Assembly (NCBI GenBank): GCA_001515955.1
Contig: LOES01000086.1
Location: forward strand, 1-8,510
Direction of reading: 5' to 3'
DNA length: 8,510 nucleotides
From: Clostridia bacterium BRH_c25
GTDB taxonomy: Bacteria; Bacillota_A; Clostridia; Lutisporales; Lutisporaceae
The translations under genes and the position numbers were made by a program. Of this stretch, positions 1 through 6,568 are shown one piece after another; position 1 is the first letter of the stretch, and the number at the start of each line of letters is the position of its first letter. The notes beneath the pieces are model-generated. The model saw nothing but the letters and a program-made list of their open reading frames with translations. It was not told the origin of the DNA and did not search any database.

Positions 1-475
1 AATTGCTTATATGCTTAGCTGCGAATTGGATAAGAATGTCACAATTGTAGAGCTTATGCCCCACTTGATGAAAAAAAGCTGTACTTCAAACCGGGGTTAT
101 ATGCTTCATCATCTGGAGAAAGCAGGGGTCAGAATCATGAATTGCACCTCCCTCAAGAAAATCAATACAGATTCGGTTGTATTGGAGCAGAATACCTCCA
201 ATTCCGTACCGGATCCATATGTGACATGGAAACCGGTATTGCCGGACAATGTAGTAAATCCTTTTCAGAAAGCAATTGACAGACGCATGGAAGTTGTAGA
301 GATAAAAGCGGAGCTGGTTATAATCTGCATCGGCTCCGGTCCGGAGAACAAGCTTTACTCAGAATGTGTCAGTAACCGGACTGCTCCGGAAATTCATTGC
401 ATAGGAGACTCCTTCACAGTTGGAAGAGTCCTTGAAGCAGTCAAGGCCGGCTATGCATTGGGAGTAAATATATAA
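1..475 (+). CDS. C-terminal fragment of an Old Yellow Enzyme/2,4-dienoyl-CoA reductase-type flavoprotein
   Basis: The reading frame is open from the left edge (first full codon at base 2) to TAA at 473-475, so only the last ~157 residues are visible and the start lies upstream. Seen: a VTIVE strand end near residue 15, typical of the second beta strand of a nucleotide-binding Rossmann fold. Further on come an ELVIICIGSGPEN stretch, like the ATG-type motif before the final FAD-contacting strand, and a terminal IHCIGDS...GRVLEAVKAGYALG block, the GD motif that contacts FAD. This order matches the C-terminal FAD/NAD(P) domains of multidomain NADH:flavin oxidoreductases such as 2,4-dienoyl-CoA reductase and clostridial 2-enoate reductases. 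Those enzymes reduce activated C=C bonds using an N-terminal FMN barrel and an iron-sulfur cluster, none of which is visible here. The substrate is unknown. The next gene starts 77 nt later on the same strand, with no clear terminator between them. Confidence 0.75.
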   Translation, partial: IAYMLSCELDKNVTIVELMPHLMKKSCTSNRGYMLHHLEKAGVRIMNCTSLKKINTDSVVLEQNTSNSVPDPYVTWKPVLPDNVVNPFQKAIDRRMEVVEIKAELVIICIGSGPENKLYSECVSNRTAPEIHCIGDSFTVGRVLEAVKAGYALGVNI

Positions 476-480
476 TTTGT

Positions 481-518
481 TTGTTTAAAACCTTTACTTA
501 ATAGTTTATAATATAAAC
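481..518 (+). promoter_or_regulatory. Candidate promoter and palindromic operator for TetR-1
   Basis: A TATAAT hexamer lies at 507-512. The best upstream partner is a weak TTTAAA at 484-489 with 17-nt spacing. The -10 box sits inside a perfect palindrome, GTTTATA-A-TATAAAC (504-518), with 7-bp arms and one central base. A palindrome over the -10 box is where an autoregulating TetR dimer would bind. It is very A/T-rich and does not resemble the GAGTGAA palindromes further right, so the operator role is inference. Confidence 0.4.
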
Positions 519-552
519 GTTATGCAAATATAAGCAATATATAGGTGAAAAT

Positions 553-1239
553 ATGAAAGAAAAGCTAGAACATCATAAGACAGCCGGAACAAAAGTAAAA
601 TACCACAAGAGTACCTTTGATAATATAGCCGAAGACAGGCAGCAGCTTGTTTTAAATGTCGCTATTTCTGAGTTTGCCGCAAATGGCTATAATGCTGCAA
701 ATATAAATGTTATCGCCAAAAAAGCGGGAATAAGCATAGGCTCCATGTACAGCTACTTTGAATCCAAGGAAGCACTTTTTCTGACTATCATCGACAAGGG
801 GTTTCACCTGCTTGAAGATGCCCTGCAGGAAGCTTCCGGACAGACTGATGATATATTTGAGCTGTTTGAAAAGCTGTTAAGAGCGTCAAGGTATTACGCG
901 ACAAGATATCCTGAGCTTAATCAGATCTATCTGGATATGACCACCCAGGGACTCTCAAGCTTGTCAAGCAAGCTTTCCAAGCAGATGGAATCAATTACTG
1001 CCAGGCTATACTGTGATTTTATCGAAAAAGCAAAAGCTAAAGGATCGGTGAGTAAGGAAATAGATGAAAAGCTGGTATCCTTTTGCCTGGATAACCTTAT
1101 AATCATGTTCCAGTTCTCTTTTACTTCCGATTATTACAAGGAGCGTATGAAAATATTCCTGGGCCCCGAGGCTGTCGATGATGAAGAAAGAATAGTTCAA
1201 GGCGTTATGGGCTTTATAAGAAAAGCACTGGCAAAATAG
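553..1239 (+). CDS. TetR/AcrR-family transcriptional regulator (TetR-1)
   Basis: A 228-residue protein with an N-terminal helix-turn-helix at about residues 28-75. It shows the family pattern of an ISEFAANGY helix, then INVIAKKAGISIGSMYSYFESKEALF, ending in the usual FxSKExL segment. The remainder is the all-helical ligand-binding/dimerisation domain, whose ligand cannot be predicted. The ATG at 553 is preceded by AGGTGA (543-548), only 4 nt away, so translation may be modest. The first ~25 residues are a charged extension absent from TetR-2. The protein is clearly paralogous to TetR-2 (4270-4914): both share the ANIN.IA..AG.SIGSMY.YF.SKE.LFLTII core and a C-terminal LDNL...QFS...YYKER.K.F block. 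The near-identical recognition helices suggest similar operators. It lies downstream of the flavoprotein fragment and faces the aldolase gene. Its target could be itself, the flavoprotein operon, or the divergent region at 3948-4269. Confidence 0.9.
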   Translation: MKEKLEHHKTAGTKVKYHKSTFDNIAEDRQQLVLNVAISEFAANGYNAANINVIAKKAGISIGSMYSYFESKEALFLTIIDKGFHLLEDALQEASGQTDDIFELFEKLLRASRYYATRYPELNQIYLDMTTQGLSSLSSKLSKQMESITARLYCDFIEKAKAKGSVSKEIDEKLVSFCLDNLIIMFQFSFTSDYYKERMKIFLGPEAVDDEERIVQGVMGFIRKALAK

Positions 1240-1241
1240 TT

Positions 1242-1300
1242 ATATTCAAAGCTGCACCCTCCCTTATGCTTCAATGAGAGTTCAGCTTTGAATATTTTTT
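1242..1300 (+). terminator. Hairpin terminator of TetR-1, overlapping the convergent aldolase 3' end
   Basis: A 13-bp perfect stem is formed by ATATTCAAAGCTG (1242-1254) and CAGCTTTGAATAT (1283-1295), with a 28-nt loop and six T residues at 1295-1300 on the plus strand. It begins 2 nt after the TetR-1 stop codon. The 3' arm lies inside the coding sequence of the minus-strand aldolase, whose stop codon falls in the loop. In the minus direction the following sequence has only a short T4 run, so termination there should be weaker. Confidence 0.75.
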
Positions 1301-2458
1301 GAGGTAAACAAGTCTCATAAGCTTACATTCCATAAAGTTAATCGGCTTTGCATTCTCAAACAAAGCTGCTGCTATAAGAGCCTTGCAATTCTTCTCCAGC
1401 ACCATGGCTGTTGCAGCAGCATCGCCCTTGGAGCTGCCGCAGCATATTGCCCCGTAATTATGTATGAAGACGGCTGAAGCACCGTTTAGTGCTGCGGCGA
1501 TTTTTGCAGCATCATTTTCAACAGTTTTCACTGAAGTTCCCACAATCTGGGCGAAATCGTCAAGAAACGGCCAGCTTGTGATATTTGCACAAGATACAGC
1601 TGCAGTATCGGGAGCAACTGAGTGAATAATGTAATTTATATTCCTGTGCTTTTCATATATTGCTTTGTAAAGCTTCACTTCCCCTGGCAGTGCATCGTTC
1701 AAAGAATTATTTCTTACTTCAATTACGTCCCCATTATCAGTGTAAAGACTGAAGCCCTTTTCAGTCCGCTTGCTTTCACAATAAGGACTCATATTACAAT
1801 CACTATTCTTCTCTACCATTCCAGTAATACGCGAAAGGGCAAAGCTTCTCATCTCTGATGCATCAAAACCGGTACGTTGGCTTATTCTCAAGTATTGCCG
1901 GATTAGAAAGTCTTCGCAGGCGTTTTCAAGCTCTGAAGCAACCAGGAATGCTTCCTCATAACTCTTCCCATAACAAAGAGCTCCATGATTCCGCATGATA
2001 ACTGCCTTTCCTTCAGAGCGTGCTACTGCGGCTGCAACACTGTTCCGCAGCTTTTTAGTTCCCGGCAAGGCGTATGACGCGCAGAGCACCTCATCACCAA
2101 GGCATTCCGCACCAATGGCATTGCTTATTGATAATATCCCGGAAGCACTTACTGCAGATGCATTTTTCTGATGTGTGTGTATAACAAAGTTTATTTCAGG
2201 ACGCAGCTTGTAAACCTCAGCATGGATTCCTTTTTCAGATGAGGGCTTGATATTCCCTATGTAACTGCAATCCTCAATTTCTACTCTGACTATTTCATCA
2301 GGGGTCAGTGACAGATAATCCCTTCCCCTTGGAGTTATGACAAAGCAGCTGTCATCAATACGACAGCTCACATTTCCCCAGGTGCGTGAGATAAGCCCTG
2401 ACTCCACAAGCCTTCTGCCTGCCTGTACAACTAGTTTCTTTGCCTCATCAATAGTCAT
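1271..2458 (-). CDS. Double-domain class II aldolase/adducin-family protein
   Basis: 395 residues from the chosen ATG (2458), about twice the ~215 residues of single-domain L-fuculose-phosphate aldolase or L-ribulose-5-phosphate 4-epimerase. The family uses a divalent metal, usually Zn2+, to cleave or epimerise sugar phosphates. Domain 1 (about 1-200) is intact: TWGNVS (26-31) and ITPRG (41-45) for phosphate binding, PSSE with the acid/base Glu75, and metal ligands His94 and His96 (IHTHQ) and His158 (RNHGA). Domain 2 (about 232-395) is a shorter degenerate copy. Glu260 aligns with Glu75, but the HxH motif is His279-Ser-Val and NHG is Asn-Tyr335-Gly, so two metal ligands are lost and it is probably structural. 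An in-frame GTG at 2464 lies inside the Shine-Dalgarno GGAGGT (2468-2463), so ATG 2458 is the start. It is 13 nt downstream of the aminotransferase gene and certainly co-transcribed. The substrate is unknown. Confidence 0.85.
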   Translation of the reverse strand: MTIDEAKKLVVQAGRRLVESGLISRTWGNVSCRIDDSCFVITPRGRDYLSLTPDEIVRVEIEDCSYIGNIKPSSEKGIHAEVYKLRPEINFVIHTHQKNASAVSASGILSISNAIGAECLGDEVLCASYALPGTKKLRNSVAAAVARSEGKAVIMRNHGALCYGKSYEEAFLVASELENACEDFLIRQYLRISQRTGFDASEMRSFALSRITGMVEKNSDCNMSPYCESKRTEKGFSLYTDNGDVIEVRNNSLNDALPGEVKLYKAIYEKHRNINYIIHSVAPDTAAVSCANITSWPFLDDFAQIVGTSVKTVENDAAKIAAALNGASAVFIHNYGAICCGSSKGDAAATAMVLEKNCKALIAAALFENAKPINFMECKLMRLVYLKKYSKLNSH

Positions 2459-2471
2459 AAGCACCTCCGTT

Positions 2472-3947
2472 TTACTCTTTTACAACTATATTACCGAATA
2501 TGTTATCAAATTTCAGAAGCACATCGTCAATCATCTCTCCAGTATAAGCAGCGCTGGTATAGAGTCTGCTGCCGGCAACAGTCACTATTCCCTCAGCCAT
2601 ATACACTGCACCCATGTGCTCCATTTCTTTCTTTCGCTCTGAGGTTTCCGCAAGAACCTTTGGAATCTGCCATGGCCTTGACCAGTCAATTGAATAATGC
2701 ATGGTTCCGACAGTCTCCAGATGGCAGATTGATCCTTGATTGAATGCCACAAAAGGCAGATTGTATTTTTTTATAAGCTGCTGCAAGCCTGCAATAAGTT
2801 TATCACCCATTTGCCCCGCTTTTTGTGCTGCATTAGTTCTCTCAATTTCACACAATGTATAATATCCGGCAACGCAGCTAAGTGGATTTGCTGCCATGGT
2901 GCCTCCTACAAGTGCCTTTTTATGCTTGCCACCTGACCCTATACCTGCCGCCAGCAATTTCATATAGTCTCTCTTGCCTCCAAGCCCTCCTGCCCCCGGA
3001 TATCCCCCCGCAATCACCTTTCCAAACACAGTCAAGTCAGGAGAAACACCAAAATACCCCTGTGCTCCTTCCATACCCAATCTGAATCCGGTTACAACCT
3101 CGTCGAATATGAAGAGTGCTCCATATTTCCGGCAGAGTACCTCGACTTCTTTATTAAAATCCTTGTCCAGAGGTCTTGTACCGCTCTCCGGACCAACAGG
3201 CTCAATAAGCACAGCGGCAGTACCGCCGTGGAAGCTATTAAATCTCAGCTTCCTTTCAAGGTCCTTCAAATCATTGGGGAAGAATTCCTGTGTATTCTTG
3301 AAGCAGAAGCGCGGAACCCCGTGAGCCTGAGTCCATTTAGAACCTGGGATACGTATTCCGTAAGCAAGCTGGTCGCTCCATCCGTGATAGGCTCCCCCCA
3401 TCTTAATGATATTCTTCTTCCCGGTAGCAAGGCGTGCAACTCTTATAGCCGCCATGCAGGCTTCAGTACCCGAACCCAGCATCCTGAACATTTCAACCGC
3501 TTGCATATTTTCTTTGATTTTCAATCCAAGCTTATATTCATATTCATGAAAGAGTCCTGTGGATGGACCGCAATCATTTAATAAGTCTATTACCTTGCTG
3601 CGCACCTCAACGGGGTTGCTGCCCAATACCGTCGGACCTCCTGCCTGTAGAAAATCATAATATCGGTTTCCGTCGATATCAAAGAGGTATGCACCCTCCG
3701 CTTTAGTAAACACCAGGGGAAAAGGATAGTTGAAGGCAAGGTTGTGCTGCACTCCTCCTGGGATTACACTTCTGGCGTCTTCTATCATTTCCTTGGATTT
3801 TGTGCATTTCTTTTCATAGTAATCTTCAACATATTTTTTCAAAACCTCAGGCTTAATTGTATGAATCGGCCTTTTAATAAGCTCATCAAGCTGCTTCACC
3901 ACTTCAGCAGCATCAGGATACTCAGAAATCGCAAACCGGTTATCCAT
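2472..3947 (-). CDS. Class III PLP aminotransferase, glutamate-1-semialdehyde aminomutase-like
   Basis: A 491-residue fold-type I PLP enzyme. Seen: a GGVQHN motif (64-69), the phosphate-binding GSGTEA (158-163), YHGW with His188 stacking on the cofactor, IFDEVVTGFR with Asp282 pairing to the pyridine nitrogen, and GKVIAGGYPGAG with Lys310 as the Schiff-base lysine. GGTMAANPL (348-356) supplies the phosphate contact from the partner subunit. The GKVIAGG context and EPVGPESG are closest to HemL-type aminomutases. However, the protein is ~60 residues longer, with an N-terminal helical extension (about 1-55), and no haem gene is near, so it is probably not the housekeeping HemL. It likely moves or transfers an amino group on a small carbonyl compound, perhaps one made or consumed by the aldolase encoded 13 nt downstream. 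The start ATG (3947) has an AGGAGG at 3963-3958, 10 nt upstream. It is the first gene of the minus-strand operon, directly under a TetR-type operator. Confidence 0.85.
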   Translation of the reverse strand: MDNRFAISEYPDAAEVVKQLDELIKRPIHTIKPEVLKKYVEDYYEKKCTKSKEMIEDARSVIPGGVQHNLAFNYPFPLVFTKAEGAYLFDIDGNRYYDFLQAGGPTVLGSNPVEVRSKVIDLLNDCGPSTGLFHEYEYKLGLKIKENMQAVEMFRMLGSGTEACMAAIRVARLATGKKNIIKMGGAYHGWSDQLAYGIRIPGSKWTQAHGVPRFCFKNTQEFFPNDLKDLERKLRFNSFHGGTAAVLIEPVGPESGTRPLDKDFNKEVEVLCRKYGALFIFDEVVTGFRLGMEGAQGYFGVSPDLTVFGKVIAGGYPGAGGLGGKRDYMKLLAAGIGSGGKHKKALVGGTMAANPLSCVAGYYTLCEIERTNAAQKAGQMGDKLIAGLQQLIKKYNLPFVAFNQGSICHLETVGTMHYSIDWSRPWQIPKVLAETSERKKEMEHMGAVYMAEGIVTVAGSRLYTSAAYTGEMIDDVLLKFDNIFGNIVVKE

Positions 3948-3978
3948 ATATATTCAACCTCCTCTTAAATGGTAGAGT

Positions 3979-3994
3979 GAGTGAACGTTCACTC
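3979..3994. promoter_or_regulatory. TetR-type operator in the aminotransferase/aldolase operon leader
   Basis: GAGTGAACGTTCACTC is a perfect 16-bp palindrome. It lies just downstream of the minus-strand -10 box (4009-4004), at about +4 to +19, where a bound dimer would block transcription. An overlapping extra GAGT half-repeat lies immediately left (GAGTGAGTGAAC). It shares its outer 6-bp arms with the palindrome at 4221-4236. Such GTGAA...TTCAC palindromes are classic TetR/AcrR operators. Confidence 0.75.
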
Positions 3995-4003
3995 TTTTAT
4001 TTT

Positions 4004-4031
4004 AGTATAGCATTCCCCTGGAAATAGTCAA
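4004..4031 (-). promoter_or_regulatory. Sigma-A-type promoter of the aminotransferase/aldolase operon
   Basis: Read on the minus strand: TTGACT (4031-4026), a 16-nt spacer, then TATACT (4009-4004). Both hexamers match 5 of 6 consensus bases. The expected transcription start is near 3997, giving a leader of about 50 nt that contains the operator at 3994-3979 and the AGGAGG ribosome binding site. Confidence 0.7.
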
Positions 4032-4041
4032 CAATTATATG

Positions 4042-4084
4042 TTTTGCAATAAACATTCTGCATTGAAATTCAAATATTGCAAAA
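4042..4084. repeat. Inverted repeat with 10-bp perfect arms upstream of the minus promoter
   Basis: TTTTGCAATA (4042-4051) and TATTGCAAAA (4075-4084) are perfect reverse complements, separated by 23 nt. The repeat lies directly upstream of the -35 box of the minus-strand operon, where an activator or looping protein would bind. The inner half-site TGCAATA/TATTGCA is the same as in the 19-bp palindrome at 4177-4195. Confidence 0.5.
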
Positions 4085-4091
4085 TCATATT

Positions 4092-4149
4092 CCTTGATTT
4101 CATAGGTTGCACAATTCTTCCTTGAATCTTCTTTATTGCAACCTATATA
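4092..4149 (-). repeat. 58-bp dispersed repeat, copy A
   Basis: Read on the minus strand this segment matches 8453-8510 at 55 of 58 positions. Each copy has 10-bp perfect inverted arms (ATAGGTTGCA at 4102-4111 and TGCAACCTAT at 4137-4146) around a 25-nt loop. All three differences fall in the loop, so the arms are conserved as a palindromic pair. It sits mid-way between the two divergent promoters. Its nature (operator, small mobile element or RNA hairpin) is not established. Confidence 0.75.
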
Positions 4150-4176
4150 TCATGAATTTTACACAGGTTTGCACAA

Positions 4177-4195
4177 ATGCAATATAATATTGCAT
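4177..4195. promoter_or_regulatory. 19-bp perfect palindrome over the -35 of the TetR-2 promoter
   Basis: ATGCAATAT-A-ATATTGCAT, 9-bp arms around one central base. It covers the -35 element of the TetR-2/kinase promoter. It shares the TGCAATA half-site with the inverted repeat at 4042-4084, but not the GAGTGAA sequence of the TetR-type operators, so it may be the site of a different regulator. Confidence 0.55.
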
Positions 4196-4217
4196 AGTTC
4201 TGCTAATATGCTATAAT
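4190..4217 (+). promoter_or_regulatory. Promoter of the TetR-2/kinase operon (extended -10)
   Basis: TTGCAT (4190-4195), a 16-nt spacer and a perfect TATAAT (4212-4217) preceded by TGC, forming an extended -10 TGCTATAAT. The predicted start near 4224 falls within the palindromic operator at 4221-4236. Confidence 0.7.
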
Positions 4218-4220
4218 TGA

Positions 4221-4236
4221 GAGTGAATATTCACTC
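4221..4236. promoter_or_regulatory. TetR-type operator of the TetR-2/kinase operon
   Basis: GAGTGAATATTCACTC is a perfect 16-bp palindrome starting 3 nt after the -10 box and covering the predicted transcription start. It differs only in the central four bases (ATAT against ACGT) from the operator at 3979-3994. TetR-2 is the first gene downstream, so autorepression together with repression of the divergent operon is the simplest reading. TetR-1, with a nearly identical recognition helix, may bind too. Confidence 0.75.
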
Positions 4237-4269
4237 ACTTGTAAATTGAGGATAAATGAGGTGTTATCT

Positions 4270-4914
4270 ATGAAATATACTGAGTCCTTCGAAAGGATCA
4301 CTGAAGAAAAAAGAAATAAAATATTTGAGTCGGCAATAACCGAATTTGCAGAGCATGGCTTTGACAGTGCCAATATCAATAAAATAGCTCAAAATGCCGG
4401 GGTCAGCATTGGCTCTATGTATAAATACTTCAACAGCAAGGAAGATCTGTTCCTGACTATAATACATTTCGGTGTTGAAGCAACCAAGGCAGTACTGGAA
4501 GAAATCATGCGAGGTGAGGGTGATTTGCTTACCAGAATAGAAAAAATTATCAAGGCCATACAATTTCAATCAAGAAGCAATGTCCATCTGACAATGCTGT
4601 ATAATGAAATGGCTATTGAAAGCCATTCCGACCTTGTCTGGAAAATCGTATCAGATATGGAAGGTGTTACTGCCGGACTGTACTCGTCACTTATAAAGGA
4701 AGCCCAGGAGGCCGGCACGGTAAGAAAAGACATTGATGCAAAGTTGTTTGCTTTTTTCCTGGATAACCTTTTTATACTTTTGCAGTTCTCCTATTCCTGT
4801 GAATACTATAAAGAGCGCCTTAAGCTGTTTGTAGGCGAAGATGTTTTCGGAAAGGATGAATTGGTCGCCGAACAGCTGTTGAAATTTATAAAGGGAGCAT
4901 TTTTCCTGATATAA
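4270..4914 (+). CDS. TetR/AcrR-family transcriptional regulator (TetR-2)
   Basis: 214 residues from ATG 4270, which has a good GAGGTG ribosome binding site (4258-4263) 6 nt upstream. An in-frame TTG at 4246 lies upstream of that site and is rejected as the start. The N-terminal DNA-binding domain is at about residues 14-60: TEFAEHGFDSANINKIAQNA, then VSIGSMYKYFNSKEDLF as the recognition helix and following segment. The C-terminal ~150 residues form the helical ligand-binding domain; the ligand is unknown. It is paralogous to TetR-1 (553-1239), sharing the recognition helix and a YYKERLKLFVG-like C-terminal block. It is first in an operon with the FGGY kinase, which starts 35 nt after its stop. 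The palindrome at its own promoter and the matching one at the divergent operon make it the best candidate local repressor. Confidence 0.9.
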   Translation: MKYTESFERITEEKRNKIFESAITEFAEHGFDSANINKIAQNAGVSIGSMYKYFNSKEDLFLTIIHFGVEATKAVLEEIMRGEGDLLTRIEKIIKAIQFQSRSNVHLTMLYNEMAIESHSDLVWKIVSDMEGVTAGLYSSLIKEAQEAGTVRKDIDAKLFAFFLDNLFILLQFSYSCEYYKERLKLFVGEDVFGKDELVAEQLLKFIKGAFFLI

Positions 4915-4949
4915 CCTGTATTCAAGTAATATTGACAGGGGGTCTGTAT

Positions 4950-6551
4950 ATGGGAGCGTATGTTATTGCTTATGATGTCGGAACCACCGGTGTAAAAACC
5001 TGCGTATTCGAAATCTCCGATACAATAAAGCTTATAGCCAGTACTGTAGAGGGCTATGAGCTCTATGTACTGGAAAACGGCGGTGCCGAGCAGGAGCCCT
5101 ATGACTGGTGGAATGCTATGTGCAGTTCAACAAAGCAGATACTCGATGAGAATAGCATCCCTGCTGAAAAAGTAAAGGGAATTTCCTTCTGCTCACAAAT
5201 GCAGGGACTTGTTCTTGTTGACAAGGAAGGGGAGCCTGTCCGCCGGGCAATGAGCTATATGGACCAAAGGGCTTCGAAGGAGCTGAAGGCGGGAATTTCC
5301 AACGGAATTCAGATTGCAGGAGCAAATATACTCAAGCTTATCAGGTCGCTGATGATTACCGGAGCTGTTGCAGCAAGTGTCAAGGATCCTGTCTGGAAAT
5401 ACAGGTGGGTTCTCGGCAATGAACCTGAAAACTTTAAAAAGGTCTATAAATGGCTGGATGTAAAAGAATTTTTGATATGCAAATGTACGGGTGAATTTGT
5501 AATGACCCGGGACAGTGCATTTGCCACACTGCTCTACGATACCCGCAAGGGAAAAGAAGGCTTCAGCAAAGAGCTTTGTAAAATGTTCGGAGTAAACATG
5601 TCTCATCTCCCTGAAATTGTGCTCTGTACTGATATGGTGGGGCGCATCACCGGTAAAGCTGCAGCCCAGCTGCATTTAAATGAAGGTACTCCTGTATTCG
5701 GAGGAGGCGGCGATGCCTCTCTTATTGGTGTAGGTGCAGGCGCAGTTGAGCTTGGAAGCACCCATATATATACCGGTACCTCCGGCTGGGTATCAACTGT
5801 CGTTTCACACCAGATTGTCGATACTACCTCCATGATAGCAGCAATAGTCGGTGCGAATCCCCGCTCCTTCAACTACTTTGCCGAACTGGAAACGGCAGGC
5901 AAGTGCCTTGAATGGGTGAAGGACCATCTGGCCCTGGATGAAATAGATATATATCTTGAAAAGAAAAAAATTTCAGATTCCCATGAGACCATTTTTACCA
6001 GTCTTTATGATTACATGATGCATGCAGTAAAGGATGTACCTGCAGGCAGCAACGGAGTAATCTTTACACCATGGCTCCATGGCAACCGCTGTCCTTTTGA
6101 AGACCTCAATGCCCGTGGAATGTTTTTTAATATCAGTCTGGAAACAGGAAAAACCGAGCTGATACACTCGGTTATTGAAGGGATCTGCTATCATTTAAGA
6201 TGGCAGCTTGAAGCCCAGGAGAAAAAAGTAAGCACCTCCGAAGTAATCCGTTTTGTCGGCGGCGGTGCTTTAGCACCCCTTACCTGTCAGATACTATCGG
6301 ATATTCTGGGCCGTGATATAGAAACTGTCGAAAGCCCTCAGAATGCCGGAGGCGTTGGTGCAGCATTAGTTGCAGCAGTGGGACTTGGTATTGTTGACAG
6401 TATTGATAATGCAAAAGGATTTATCAAGGTCAGCAAACGATACACTCCCAATATAGTTAATAAAACTGTATATGACAAGTATTTCAGTGTGTTCAAATCC
6501 CTATACAAGAGCAACAAGCGCAGCTTTACCACTCTTAACAAAATATCTTGA
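4950..6551 (+). CDS. FGGY-family carbohydrate kinase (xylulokinase-like)
   Basis: 533 residues from ATG 4950, preceded by AGGGGG (4937-4942) 7 nt upstream; an in-frame TTG at 4932 lies before that site and is rejected. FGGY kinases phosphorylate sugars, polyols or related compounds with ATP using two actin-like domains. Seen: the phosphate-1 loop YDVGTTGVK (8-16), a QMQGLVLVD segment (83-91) and YMDQRAS (103-109) resembling the xylulokinase substrate region. GGGGDAS (251-257) carries the likely catalytic base Asp255, GTSG (276-279) contacts nucleotide phosphate, and VGGGALAP (436-443) contacts the adenosine. PWLHGNRCPF (374-383) and the SPQNAGGVGAALVA block complete the C-terminal domain. It is slightly longer than typical xylulokinase (~490-500). 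Co-transcription with TetR-2 and the divergent aldolase suggest a kinase-then-aldolase route, but the substrate is not readable. No clear terminator follows, so read-through into the T-box leader is possible. Confidence 0.87.
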   Translation: MGAYVIAYDVGTTGVKTCVFEISDTIKLIASTVEGYELYVLENGGAEQEPYDWWNAMCSSTKQILDENSIPAEKVKGISFCSQMQGLVLVDKEGEPVRRAMSYMDQRASKELKAGISNGIQIAGANILKLIRSLMITGAVAASVKDPVWKYRWVLGNEPENFKKVYKWLDVKEFLICKCTGEFVMTRDSAFATLLYDTRKGKEGFSKELCKMFGVNMSHLPEIVLCTDMVGRITGKAAAQLHLNEGTPVFGGGGDASLIGVGAGAVELGSTHIYTGTSGWVSTVVSHQIVDTTSMIAAIVGANPRSFNYFAELETAGKCLEWVKDHLALDEIDIYLEKKKISDSHETIFTSLYDYMMHAVKDVPAGSNGVIFTPWLHGNRCPFEDLNARGMFFNISLETGKTELIHSVIEGICYHLRWQLEAQEKKVSTSEVIRFVGGGALAPLTCQILSDILGRDIETVESPQNAGGVGAALVAAVGLGIVDSIDNAKGFIKVSKRYTPNIVNKTVYDKYFSVFKSLYKSNKRSFTTLNKIS

Positions 6552-6568
6552 TCATTTTATCTTTCATC

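Noticed and set aside
2974..3581. Overlapping plus-strand open frames opposite the aminotransferase
   Set aside because: Low-complexity composition without domains, fully antisense to conserved catalytic motifs of the PLP enzyme.
2472..3947. Housekeeping glutamate-1-semialdehyde aminomutase (hemL)
   Set aside because: The protein is about 60 residues too long, has an extra N-terminal segment, and sits in a TetR-controlled operon with an aldolase rather than haem genes.
4932..4952. TTG start for the kinase at 4932
   Set aside because: The TTG lies upstream of the AGGGGG ribosome binding site, which is correctly spaced for ATG 4950.
5193..5675. Minus-strand open frame of 160 codons inside the kinase
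   Set aside because: It lies antisense within an intact FGGY kinase and shows no family motif; it is a shadow of the real gene's codon pattern.
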